A stretch of 64,000 nucleotides of DNA from Chitinophagaceae bacterium (GTDB lineage: Bacteria > Bacteroidota > Bacteroidia > Chitinophagales > Chitinophagaceae), in assembly GCA_020847395.1 (NCBI GenBank), contig JADLCD010000135.1, positions 1 to 64,000 on the forward strand. The letters run 5' to 3'. The notes below the pieces were generated by a model. The model saw nothing but the letters and a program-made list of their open reading frames with translations. It was not told where the DNA came from and ran no database searches. Positions 26,815-34,694 of this stretch are shown piece by piece; within the stretch, counting starts at the first letter, position 1, and each line of letters begins with the position of its first letter. The position numbers and the translations under genes are program-made.

Positions 26815-26873
26815 TGCTATTATTGTATTTAATTACGCTATAATATTAAGCCCCGGTTCATCCGGGGTTTTTT
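26804..26873 (+). promoter_or_regulatory. trp attenuator: competing antiterminator and terminator
   Basis: The terminator is CCCCGG-TTCAT-CCGGGG (26851-26867), extended by G-U and A-U pairs to about 9 bp and followed by six T. GGGGCTT at 26804-26810 is complementary to AAGCCCC at 26848-26854, which is the ascending side of the terminator. A ribosome stalled on the Trp codons (26779-26787) leaves GGGGCTT free to form the antiterminator; one that reaches the stop covers it and lets the terminator form. Confidence 0.85.
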
Positions 26874-26899
26874 GTTGACTATCACTGGCAAATTTTATT

Positions 26900-28336
26900 A
26901 TGAAGAAAATCGCTATAAAGACAAATTGCAGGAAAATGCTTTCGGACATACATACACCCGTGGGCATATACCTGAGAGTAAGAGACCGTTTCAGAGACAC
27001 GGTTTTGCTTGAAAGCACCGACTACCATGCCGCTGAAAACAGTTACTCTTTTATTGGCATCAACGCCATTGCAGGCATGGAAATTACGGATACTTCCTCT
27101 GTTGAATTTAAACTGCCCGGGCAAAAACCTGAAAAGCTTTCCATCGCTAATCCTGCTGAAGTACCTGATATTCTCTGGAGTTTTATGCAGCGTTTTGAAG
27201 TAGCTCCTTCAAATGAAAAAATTGCGCCGATTGTGCAGGGCTTATATGGCTATACTACGTTTGATGCGGTGCAGTTTTTTGATAGTATAAAATTTAATCC
27301 ACAAAAGAAATTTGAAATTGACAAAGACGCGGATGATAAAGGCATTCCACTAATGCGATATCGTTTATACCAGTACGTTATAGCCATCAATCATTTTAAA
27401 AGTGAAATGTATATCTGCGAAAATGAAATTGAAGGTTTGCAGAGCGATATGGCTGTTATTGAATCTTTGATAAGAAGCAAGGATGTGCCGGTATTTCCTT
27501 TTAAAACCAGGGGAGAAGAAACCTCTAACATTACGGATGATGATTATATAGCGATGGTGAAAAAAGGAATACAAAGTTGTTATCGCGGCGATGTTTTCCA
27601 GATTGTATTGAGCCGCCGGTTTGAACAAAAATTTACCGGCGATGAATTTAATGTATACAGGGCTTTACGAAATATCAATCCATCACCATACTTATTTTAT
27701 TTTGATTATGGAGATTATAAACTATTAGGCTCATCACCCGAAAGCCAGTTGATTATTAAAAATGGAAAAGCGGTGGTACATCCTATTGCGGGAACTTTTA
27801 AACGTACCGGTGATGATGAAGTAGACCAGCAGGCGGCCGAAAGATTACTGAATGATGCTAAAGAAAATGCGGAACATGTGATGCTGGTTGATTTGGCAAG
27901 AAATGATTTAAGTCGTTTATGCGATGACGTTAGTGTGAAACACTATCGCCAGGTACAGTATTACTCTCATGTTATTCATTTGGTGAGTGAAGTAAATGGA
28001 AATGTAAAGGCAGGAACCAATCCTTTTTTATTGCTGGCAACTACTTTTCCTGCGGGCACATTAAGCGGTGCGCCAAAATTTAAAGCCATGCAATTGATTG
28101 ACAGTTTTGAGCCTACTGCTAGAAGTTATTATGGCGGCGCTATAGGTTTTATGGGTTTTAACGGAAGTTGTAATCATGCTATTATGATTCGCACTTTTCT
28201 CAGCAGGCATAATACGCTTATCTCGCAGGCAGGAGCGGGTGTGGTAGCTGCATCAAAACCTGAAAGTGAATTGCAGGAAGTAAATAACAAATTAAACGCA
28301 TTGAAAAAAGCGGTGGAGATGGGGGAGGAAATTTGA
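26900..28336 (+). CDS. trpE: Anthranilate synthase component I
   Basis: 478 residues. The chorismate-binding domain (about 220-470) has DVFQIVLSRRFE, LGSSPESQL, HPIAGTFKRT, EHVMLVDLARNDL and FPAGTLSGAPKFKAMQLID. An N-terminal feedback region precedes it. It makes anthranilate from chorismate with the TrpG glutaminase and is the first enzyme of the trp branch. It is controlled by the attenuator just upstream. trpG follows on the same strand after a 76-base spacer. Confidence 0.96.
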   Translation: MKKIAIKTNCRKMLSDIHTPVGIYLRVRDRFRDTVLLESTDYHAAENSYSFIGINAIAGMEITDTSSVEFKLPGQKPEKLSIANPAEVPDILWSFMQRFEVAPSNEKIAPIVQGLYGYTTFDAVQFFDSIKFNPQKKFEIDKDADDKGIPLMRYRLYQYVIAINHFKSEMYICENEIEGLQSDMAVIESLIRSKDVPVFPFKTRGEETSNITDDDYIAMVKKGIQSCYRGDVFQIVLSRRFEQKFTGDEFNVYRALRNINPSPYLFYFDYGDYKLLGSSPESQLIIKNGKAVVHPIAGTFKRTGDDEVDQQAAERLLNDAKENAEHVMLVDLARNDLSRLCDDVSVKHYRQVQYYSHVIHLVSEVNGNVKAGTNPFLLLATTFPAGTLSGAPKFKAMQLIDSFEPTARSYYGGAIGFMGFNGSCNHAIMIRTFLSRHNTLISQAGAGVVAASKPESELQEVNNKLNALKKAVEMGEEI

Positions 28337-28412
28337 GATGTATGATTTGAGATTTTCCTTCCACCTTATACCTTCCGCCTATACCTTATACCTAAAAATA
28401 AAGCTTACAGCA

Positions 28413-28997
28413 ATGAAAATATTGGTTTTTGATAATTATGATTCTTTTACTTATAACCTGGTACATCTGGTAGAAAAGATTCTGCATCAGAAAGTGGATG
28501 TATACCGTAACGACCAGGTAAGTCTTGAAAAAGTTGGTGAGTATGATAAGATTATTCTTTCTCCTGGTCCGGGTATACCTGGAGAAGCAGGGCTATTGCT
28601 GCCTTTGATAAAAGAATATGCAGCCAAAAAATCCATACTTGGTGTTTGCCTTGGTCACCAGGCAATAGGTGAAGCATTTGGTGGCAAGCTGGTTAATTTA
28701 AGTACGGTGTATCATGGCGTGGCGTTGCCGGTGCATATTGCTACGGAAAATGGCGGTAAAAGAAGTGAACTCTTTGCGGGCTTGAATGATACGTTGGATG
28801 TTGGCCGCTATCACTCATGGGTAGTGGCAGATGATGGCTTCCCTGAAGAACTTGAAGTAACTGCAAGAGATGATAACAATTTTATTATGGCATTGCAACA
28901 TAAAAAATATGATGTACAGGGTGTGCAGTTTCACCCGGAAAGTGTGCTTACGCCGGAGGGGGAGGTGATTATGAGAAACTGGCTGGGACTGGGATGA
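28413..28997 (+). CDS. trpG: Anthranilate synthase component II (glutamine amidotransferase)
   Basis: 194 residues from the ATG at 28413 (MKILVFDNYDSFTYNLVHLV). Class I amidotransferase triad: Cys in GVCLGHQAIGEAFGG, His and Glu in VQFHPESVL. It supplies ammonia to TrpE. The last codons (LGLG, stop) are themselves made of the CTGGGA repeat that continues 120 bases past the stop, so the C-terminus has probably been shaped by repeat expansion. A homologous PabA role is possible but the position favours TrpG. Confidence 0.95.
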   Translation: MKILVFDNYDSFTYNLVHLVEKILHQKVDVYRNDQVSLEKVGEYDKIILSPGPGIPGEAGLLLPLIKEYAAKKSILGVCLGHQAIGEAFGGKLVNLSTVYHGVALPVHIATENGGKRSELFAGLNDTLDVGRYHSWVVADDGFPEELEVTARDDNNFIMALQHKKYDVQGVQFHPESVLTPEGEVIMRNWLGLG

Positions 28998-29118
28998 CTG
29001 GGATACTGGGATGACTGGGATGACTGGGATGTTGGGATGACTGGGATGATTGGGATACTGGGATGACTGGGATGACTGGGATACTGGGATGTTGGGATGA
29101 TTGGGATACTGGGATGAT
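28984..29118. repeat. Tandem array of 8-9 bp units (ACTGGGATG)
   Basis: About fifteen units of ACTGGGATG, ACTGGGAT, ATTGGGAT and TTGGGATG run from the last codons of trpG to 29118. It is a minisatellite-like array with strong strand asymmetry (C nearly absent except in CTGGG). It lies between trpG and the GxxExxY gene. The units are too short and unspaced for a CRISPR. Confidence 0.9.
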
Positions 29119-29213
29119 CGAAATAATTGAGATAGTTGGGATGATTTGTGAATATTTTTGAAATGAAATATACATAATTAATGCATGATCTGTTGACACT
29201 AAAACCATGAAAA

Positions 29214-29609
29214 ATGCCGGAATATAAATATGGTGATATCACCGAAAAAATAATAGGAGCATGTTTAAGAATACACAATACGCTTGGCAATGGTTTCCCG
29301 GAAGTAATTTATCAAAGAGCGCTGGCGCTTGAATTAAGAGCTATTGGTCTTTCGTTTGAAAGAGAATTTGATATGGATATATACTATATGAATCAAAAAA
29401 TAGGAAGCAGAAGAGTTGATTTTTTTGTTGAAAACAAAATTAGTGTCGAGTTAAAAGCACTTCTGAAGTTAGAAGATGGCCACTTAGCACAAGCGATAAA
29501 TTATCTTGAAGTGTATAACCTTGAGATTGGTATGTTAATAAATTTTGGAGCTGTAAAATTGCAATTTCATCGGTTTACCAACAAAAAGTTTACACCGCCA
29601 TTAATTTAA
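29214..29609 (+). CDS. GxxExxY-family protein (PD-(D/E)XK nuclease-like)
   Basis: 131 residues. The naming motif is GNGFPEVIYQRAL (G..E..Y), with IGACLRIHNTLG before it and RVDFFVENKISVELKA after it, carrying the D and E-x-K of a PD-(D/E)XK-like core. The protein family is widespread in Bacteroidota, with no established function. It sits inside the trp operon between trpG and trpD, flanked on both sides by tandem repeat arrays, and looks like an inserted accessory gene. A read-through transcript would still reach trpD. Confidence 0.88.
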   Translation: MPEYKYGDITEKIIGACLRIHNTLGNGFPEVIYQRALALELRAIGLSFEREFDMDIYYMNQKIGSRRVDFFVENKISVELKALLKLEDGHLAQAINYLEVYNLEIGMLINFGAVKLQFHRFTNKKFTPPLI

Positions 29610-29624
29610 GCGACTAATCTTATG

Positions 29625-29835
29625 TCCCAAAATCTCAATTATGAAGAAAATACTGCAATATCTATATCCTAAAATCACATTAATCCCAAAATCTCAGTCA
29701 TGAAGAAGATACTACAATTCGTCTATCTCAAAATCACATTAATCCCAAAATCTCAATCATGAAGAAGATACTACAATTCGTCTATCTCAAAATCACATTA
29801 ATCTCACAATCCCAGTCATGAAGAAGATACTACAA
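29625..29835 (+). repeat. 59-bp tandem repeats duplicating the trpD start region
   Basis: ATG codons at 29641, 29700, 29759 and 29818 are exactly 59 bases apart, each followed by AAGAARATACT and preceded by CCAAAATCTCARTC-like sequence (CACAATCCCAGTC before the last). The last ATG is trpD. Each of the first three opens a 20-codon frame starting MKKILQ and ending in TGA that overlaps the next ATG as ATGA. Copies 2 and 3 are nearly identical; copy 1 is more diverged. Confidence 0.92.
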
Positions 29836-30813
29836 TACCTCTTCGAATACAAAACACTCTCGCGCCAACAAGCAAAAGAAGTGCTGGTAAATATTTCTAA
29901 AGGAATATATAATGAAAGCGAGGTTACCTCTTTTGTTACGGTATACCTTATGCGCACTATCACCATTGATGAGTTGCAGGGTTTTGCGGATGCTTTGCTG
30001 GAACTGTGTGTGCCTGTGCCTGTAGATGAATATAATGTAGTTGATATAGTAGGTACAGGCGGAGATGGCAAGAACACATTTAATATTTCCACGCTGTCTT
30101 GTTTTATTGTTGCCGGTGCGGGGCATAAAGTAGCTAAACATGGTAACTATGGCGCTACTTCTGTAAGTGGTGCTTCAAATGTAATGGAGCAGATTGGATA
30201 CAAGTTTAAATCAGGAACTGATGATTTAAAAAGAGAAATTGAAGACGCTAATATTTGTTTTTTACATGCGCCATTGTTTCATCCCGCGTTAAAAGCAGTT
30301 GGCGCAATAAGAAAAAACCTGGGTGTTCGCACCTTCTTTAATATGCTGGGGCCAATGGTAAATCCTGCTAAACCGGCTTATCAATTGGTGGGTGTATATA
30401 ATCTTGAAATGGGCAGAATATATAATTACCTGTTGCAGCAATCAGGTAAGCCTTTCACTATTATTCATGGATTGGATGGATATGATGAAATATCACTGAC
30501 CAGCGATACAAAAGTAATTACCAATGAAGGTGAGCGTATAATGACGCCTGAACAATTGGGTAAAAGAATGGTGGCGCAAAGCGATATATATGGTGGCAAT
30601 ACCACTGAAGAAGCAGCTAAATTATTTATGGCTATTTTAAAAGGAGAAGGAACATGGGCGCAAAATGCGGTGGTGTTTGCCAATGCCGCGATGGCATTAC
30701 ATTGTACCGGCGCTTATAAAAACTATAATGATGCGTATCTTGCGGCCGTAGAAAGCCTGGAGAGTGGAAAAGCATGGGGAGTGTTGAAGAAATTGCAGGG
30801 AATGCAGGGGTAA
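29818..30813 (+). CDS. trpD: Anthranilate phosphoribosyltransferase
   Basis: 331 residues. The PRPP-binding loop GTGGDGKNTFNIST starts at residue 79; KHGNYGATSVSGASNVME and NMLGPMVNPAKP follow as in TrpD, with a C-terminal helical end. It transfers phosphoribose to anthranilate. The ATG at 29818 is the fourth in an array of 59-bp repeats and overlaps the stop of the preceding mini-ORF (ATGA), so translational coupling is likely. trpC follows after a low-complexity spacer. Confidence 0.96.
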   Translation: MKKILQYLFEYKTLSRQQAKEVLVNISKGIYNESEVTSFVTVYLMRTITIDELQGFADALLELCVPVPVDEYNVVDIVGTGGDGKNTFNISTLSCFIVAGAGHKVAKHGNYGATSVSGASNVMEQIGYKFKSGTDDLKREIEDANICFLHAPLFHPALKAVGAIRKNLGVRTFFNMLGPMVNPAKPAYQLVGVYNLEMGRIYNYLLQQSGKPFTIIHGLDGYDEISLTSDTKVITNEGERIMTPEQLGKRMVAQSDIYGGNTTEEAAKLFMAILKGEGTWAQNAVVFANAAMALHCTGAYKNYNDAYLAAVESLESGKAWGVLKKLQGMQG

Positions 30814-30819
30814 TTTATT

Positions 30820-30885
30820 TATAGTTTATTGTTTGAGGTTTAAATATAAAGCGTCCAACAACAAACTATAAACTTCAAACTACAA
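30820..30885. repeat. Low-complexity trpD-trpC spacer with inverted GTTTATxGTTTG / CAAACTATAAAC words
   Basis: TAGTTTATTGTTTGAGGTTT is followed about 20 bases later by CAACAAACTATAAACTTCAAAC, imperfect inverted copies of each other. The same words recur in other intergenic gaps of this window. Confidence 0.5.
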
Positions 30886-30894
30886 ATGAGAATA

Positions 30895-31677
30895 ATGAAC
30901 ATTTTAGATACCATAATAGCGCAAAAGAAGATTGAAGTAGAAGAACGGAAGTTAAAAACTCCTGTAGCTGAATTGGAGCAGTCTGTAAACTTTAAAAGAG
31001 ATACACTTTCTCTTAAAAAGTTTTTAGCTGATGAAAATCGTACAGGTATAATAGCGGAGTTTAAAAGAAAATCGCCTTCAAAAGGATGGATAAATGCAGG
31101 CGCAGACGCCGCAGTTGTTACGAAAGCATATGCAGATAATGGCGCGTCGGGATTATCAGTATTGACTGATGAACAATTTTTTGGTGGCAGTTTCGCTGAC
31201 TTAGAAAAAGCAAGAATAAACCAGGTGCCGATACTGCGCAAAGATTTTATGATTGATGAATACCAGTTAGTAGAGGCGAAATCAATTGGCGCGGATGTGA
31301 TATTACTGATAGCCGCTAATCTTACTGTTCAGCAGGTTAAGCAATTGGCGAAGGCTGCAAAAAATCTTGGGCTGGAAGTATTGCTTGAAATTCATAATGA
31401 AGAAGAGCTTGAACATATTTGTAATGAAGTGGATATTATTGGCGTAAACAACCGCAATTTGAAAACTTTTGAAGTGAATATTCAAACATCTATTGATCTG
31501 AGTACTAAAATTCCGACTGATAAATGTAAAATTTCAGAGAGTGGCATAAGCGATGTGAATACGATACGTGAATTGAAAAAGCATGGCTTTAAAGGTTTTT
31601 TGATTGGCGAAAATTTTATGAAATCCACCGAACCACAGATTGCCTTTGCCTCATTTGTCAAGCAACTTAAAGGCTGA
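30895..31677 (+). CDS. trpC: Indole-3-glycerol-phosphate synthase
   Basis: 260 residues from the ATG at 30895; an ATG three codons upstream (30886) is equally readable. TIM-barrel motifs: IIAEFKRKSPSKGWI, LTDEQFFGGS, RKDFMIDEYQL, VLLEIHNEEEL, GVNNRNLKTFEV and SGISDV. It closes the ring to indole-3-glycerol phosphate. Unfused to trpF, which starts 5 bases after its stop. Confidence 0.96.
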   Translation: MNILDTIIAQKKIEVEERKLKTPVAELEQSVNFKRDTLSLKKFLADENRTGIIAEFKRKSPSKGWINAGADAAVVTKAYADNGASGLSVLTDEQFFGGSFADLEKARINQVPILRKDFMIDEYQLVEAKSIGADVILLIAANLTVQQVKQLAKAAKNLGLEVLLEIHNEEELEHICNEVDIIGVNNRNLKTFEVNIQTSIDLSTKIPTDKCKISESGISDVNTIRELKKHGFKGFLIGENFMKSTEPQIAFASFVKQLKG

Positions 31678-31682
31678 ACAAC

Positions 31683-32315
31683 ATGAGAATAAAAGTTTGC
31701 GGAAATACACAACTTGAACAGGTTTATGCACTGGATGAGATGGGCGTGGAGTTTGCCGGGTTTATATTTTATCACAAATCGCCAAGATATGTGGTAGATA
31801 AAATTAATCCTGGGCAATTAAAAAAAGCAAAGCTGAATATTAATAAAGTGGGCGTATTTGTAAATGAAGACTATGATGAATTGATGAATCAAGTTGATCA
31901 ATACGGTCTGCACATGGTTCAGTTACACGGCAATGAATCACCAAAGTTTTGTGAAAGGGTAAGCCTGCAGGTGCCAACCATAAAAGTATTCAGGATTAAA
32001 GAAGGAGATAATATTGAGTGGAAGATAAGGGAATACGGAAATGTAAGTGATTTGTATTTGTTTGATACGGATTGGTCAACCTACGGTGGCAGCGGAAAAA
32101 AATTTGACTGGAAAATTTTAGAGCAGGCAGAGATAAATAAACCTTTTTTACTGAGCGGAGGAATAAGCGTTGATGATGTGAAAGATGTAAAAGCATTTGC
32201 GGCAGGTAATCACAGCGCTGAAATTTTTGCTATTGATATTAACAGCAAATTTGAAACAAGGCCCGGAGTGAAGAATATGGAAATGATAAAAACTTTTGCA
32301 GATGCTTTAAAATAA
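31683..32315 (+). CDS. trpF: Phosphoribosylanthranilate isomerase
   Basis: 210 residues. KVCGNT-type start (MRIKVCGNTQLEQV) with the catalytic Cys, AGFIFYHKSPRYV, VGVFVN, VQLHGNES, FDTDW with the catalytic Asp, and LSGGIS near the end. It isomerises phosphoribosylanthranilate. Tightly packed between trpC and the GNAT gene, so clearly in the operon. Confidence 0.95.
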   Translation: MRIKVCGNTQLEQVYALDEMGVEFAGFIFYHKSPRYVVDKINPGQLKKAKLNINKVGVFVNEDYDELMNQVDQYGLHMVQLHGNESPKFCERVSLQVPTIKVFRIKEGDNIEWKIREYGNVSDLYLFDTDWSTYGGSGKKFDWKILEQAEINKPFLLSGGISVDDVKDVKAFAAGNHSAEIFAIDINSKFETRPGVKNMEMIKTFADALK

Positions 32316-32317
32316 TT

Positions 32318-32809
32318 ATGGTACAGGTAAGACTTGCAACATATAATGATTTACCGGCGATACTGAACATATACAACTATGCCATTTTGCATACCACTGC
32401 TGTATATGATTATGTGCCACATACACTTGAAATGCGCCGGCAATGGTTTGATACAAAAATGCAGCAAGGTTTTCCTGTATTTGTTGCAGAAGATAATAAT
32501 GAGGTTGTTGGGTTTAGTGCTATAGGCCCGTTCAGAGCGTGGGCAGCATATAAGCACACTGTTGAAAACGCGATATATGTGCGGGCTGACCAGCAGGGCA
32601 AAGGCATTGGTAAACTTTTAATGCAGCCCTTGATTGATGCATCGAGGGAACTGGGTATGCATACCATTGTATCAGGCATTGATGCAAATAATGAGATTAG
32701 TTTAAAAATGCATAAACGTTTTGGTTTTGAAGAAGTGGCGTATTTTAAACAGGTAGGGTGGAAGTTTGATAAATGGCTTGATCTGAAGTTTATGCAGTTG
32801 ATATTATAG
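32318..32809 (+). CDS. GNAT-family N-acetyltransferase (phosphinothricin acetyltransferase-like)
   Basis: 163 residues. MVQVRLATYNDLPAILNIYN and the TTAVYDYVP segment resemble the phosphinothricin/methionine sulfoximine acetyltransferase subgroup; the acetyl-CoA loop is ADQQGKGIGKLL. It follows trpF by two bases, hence co-transcribed with the trp operon, although no tryptophan-related role is known to me. Substrate cannot be read from the sequence; related enzymes acetylate amino-acid analogues. Confidence 0.88.
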   Translation: MVQVRLATYNDLPAILNIYNYAILHTTAVYDYVPHTLEMRRQWFDTKMQQGFPVFVAEDNNEVVGFSAIGPFRAWAAYKHTVENAIYVRADQQGKGIGKLLMQPLIDASRELGMHTIVSGIDANNEISLKMHKRFGFEEVAYFKQVGWKFDKWLDLKFMQLIL

Positions 32810-32824
32810 CGCTGTACAAAGTCT

Positions 32825-32896
32825 CTATGTTGTGGTTCGTGTCTCACGAACCACAACATAGGGCAGGGCAAAATATGGTTCGTGAGACATGAACCA
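32825..32896. repeat. Pair of REP-like palindromes in opposite orientation
   Basis: The first (32825-32861) is a perfect 17-bp stem ending GGTTCGTG around a TCT loop. The second (32876-32896) has TGGTTCGTG, loop AGA and CATGAACCA, with one mismatch. Loop sequences are complementary, so the two face each other like a bacterial interspersed mosaic element. The core TTCGTG-TCT-CACGAA also occurs at 5903-5925. They sit directly before a decayed REP-associated transposase. Confidence 0.9.
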
Positions 32897-32904
32897 CGGC
32901 GTGA

Positions 32905-33117
32905 AGAAATAGCAAGAATGAAGATTACCAGATTTGGACAAATAACAACCATCCTGAAGAATGTTTCAGTAAAGCGTTTACTGATATAAAGATCAATTAC
33001 ATTCATCAGAATCCCGTGCGGGCAGGTATTGTAGAACTTCCGGAACATTATATTTATTCCAGTGCGGCTAATTAAGTGGGTAAGAAAGGAATAATTGATG
33101 TTGAAGTTTTAGATTGA
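32905..33117 (+). pseudogene. C-terminal remnant of a REP-associated (Y1/IS200-like) transposase
   Basis: The frame from 32905 reads RNSKNEDYQIWTNNNHPEEC, then ends in the hallmark INYIHQNPVRAGIVELPEHY and YSSAAN before a TAA at 33073-33075. It resumes in the same frame with VGKKGIIDVEVLD and TGA at 33115-33117. This is the C-terminal part of the RAYT family. The N-terminal two thirds, including the HUH motif and tyrosine, are missing. RAYTs act on REP palindromes, and such palindromes flank the remnant on both sides. It separates the GNAT gene from trpB. Confidence 0.88.
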
Positions 33118-33145
33118 TAGCCGGAGACTATAAAGAACATAATAA

Positions 33146-33168
33146 GTCTGAAGTCGGAGACTTCGGAC
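33146..33168. repeat. Palindrome downstream of the transposase remnant
   Basis: GTCTGAAGTC-GGA-GACTTCGGAC, a 10-bp stem with one T-G wobble, 16 bases before trpB. Probably the downstream REP-like partner of the remnant, although its sequence differs from the upstream palindromes. Confidence 0.6.
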
Positions 33169-33183
33169 AGCAAACGAAAGAAC

Positions 33184-34422
33184 ATGATTAACCGAACAAC
33201 AATATTAGGACAATACAAGGGCACGTTTCAACAGCCGGATATATTCGGGTATTACGGGCATTTTGGCGGAGCATATATCCCTGAAATGCTGCAGCCGAAT
33301 GTAGAGGAATTGAAGGAACAGTATTTGAAAATCATATATAATGAAGGTTTTCAAAAAGAATTCAGGGATTTGCTGAGAGATTATGTCGGCCGCCCGTCAC
33401 CGTTATATCATGCAAAACGGTTGAGTGAAAAACATAACAGCACTATATTTCTAAAGCGTGAAGATCTGAATCATACCGGTGCGCATAAAATCAATAATAC
33501 TATCGGGCAGATTTTATTGGCAAGACGTTTGGGTAAACATCGCATTATTGCGGAAACCGGCGCGGGGCAGCACGGCGTTGCTACTGCAACGGTTTGTGCG
33601 TTGATGAATATGCAATGTGTGGTATATATGGGTGAGAAAGATATTGAGCGGCAGGCGCCGAATGTTGCGAGGATGAAAATGCTTGGCGCTACTGTTGTGC
33701 CTGCAACAAGCGGAAGCAAAACGTTGAAGGATGCCACGAATGAAGCGATACGTGACTGGATCAATAATCCTGTTGATACGCATTATATAATCGGCAGTGT
33801 GGTTGGCCCGCATCCTTATCCCGATATGGTGGCGAGGTTTCAAAGTATTATCAGCGAGGAAATACGCTGGCAGTTGAAAGAAAAAACAGGCAGTGAATTA
33901 CCCGATTATGTTGTTGCCTGTGTAGGTGGTGGCAGTAATGCGGCAGGTACGTTTTATCATTTCCTGGAAGAATTATCTGTGAAACTTGTTGCGGTAGAAG
34001 CTGCCGGTCACGGCGTGAAAAGTGGTATGAGTGCAGCTACAACACAATTAGGTAAACCCGGCGTATTGCATGGAAGTAAAAGCTTAGTAATGCAAACTGA
34101 AGATGGACAGGTAGTGGAGCCGCATAGTATTTCCGCCGGACTGGATTACCCGGGTATAGGGCCGATGCATGCGCATTTGTTTGAAACCGGTCGTGGTATA
34201 TTTTTAAGTGCTACTGATAAAGAAGCGTTGGATGCGGCTTTTGAGCTGACCAGGCTTGAAGGTATTATTCCTGCTCTGGAAAGTGCACATGCTATTGCGG
34301 GACTGAATCAACTCAAACTAACGCCAAAGGATATCGTAGTAATCTGTTTGAGCGGAAGAGGCGATAAAGATATGGCAACGTATATGAAGGCAATGGAAGA
34401 AGGGGAGAATGTGGGAATGTGA
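33184..34422 (+). CDS. trpB: Tryptophan synthase beta subunit
   Basis: 412 residues. [13 protein letters not shown] near the start, PLP lysine K102 in [21 protein letters not shown], the phosphate loop [12 protein letters not shown], and SGRGDKDM at the end. Matches TrpB1. It condenses indole with serine. trpA follows after 272 bases of spacer. Upstream is a transposase remnant, so expression depends on read-through or a local promoter. Confidence 0.97.
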   Translation: MINRTTILGQYKGTFQQPDIFGYYGHFGGAYIPEMLQPNVEELKEQYLKIIYNEGFQKEFRDLLRDYVGRPSPLYHAKRLSEKHNSTIFLKREDLNHTGAHKINNTIGQILLARRLGKHRIIAETGAGQHGVATATVCALMNMQCVVYMGEKDIERQAPNVARMKMLGATVVPATSGSKTLKDATNEAIRDWINNPVDTHYIIGSVVGPHPYPDMVARFQSIISEEIRWQLKEKTGSELPDYVVACVGGGSNAAGTFYHFLEELSVKLVAVEAAGHGVKSGMSAATTQLGKPGVLHGSKSLVMQTEDGQVVEPHSISAGLDYPGIGPMHAHLFETGRGIFLSATDKEALDAAFELTRLEGIIPALESAHAIAGLNQLKLTPKDIVVICLSGRGDKDMATYMKAMEEGENVGM

Positions 34423-34694
34423 AAATTAATTTGAAAATGAGGTAATTTGAAAATTTGAAAATGTTAGCCCGGCTATATTCAATAGCTGATGTGGAAGATA
34501 TGAAGTTTGGCATTGTGCTGCAGTACCGTCTCTCTCTGCAAGGAGAGCGAGAAGGAGGGTGAGGCTTGATGGTAGAACAAAACGTTTGGCTTTATCCTAT
34601 AGCACTGCTCCTTCACCATTGTATGGAGAGAAGGAAGAAGTGTCAATCTCAAATCAAAAATCTCAAATCAAAAATCTCAAATCAGAAATCAAAA
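34423..34694. repeat. trpB-trpA spacer made of low-complexity repeats
   Basis: Holds TTTGAAAATTTGAAAATG words just after trpB, a CTCTCTGCAAGGAGAG palindrome near 34530-34550, and ATCTCAAATCAAAA repeated three times just before trpA. No gene. The last part is G-poor and unstructured, as often found at Bacteroidota translation starts. Confidence 0.6.

Noticed and set aside
28984-29118. Possible CRISPR array between trpG and the GxxExxY gene
   Set aside because: Units are 8-9 bp with no spacers and no cas genes nearby; it is a simple tandem repeat.
29625-29835. Possible CRISPR or riboswitch upstream of trpD
   Set aside because: The 59-bp units are contiguous copies containing the trpD start; no spacers and no aptamer-like conserved folding.
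32318-32809. GNAT gene as part of the mobile RAYT region
   Set aside because: It is intact, follows trpF by two bases and has the same base composition; the repeats begin only after its stop.
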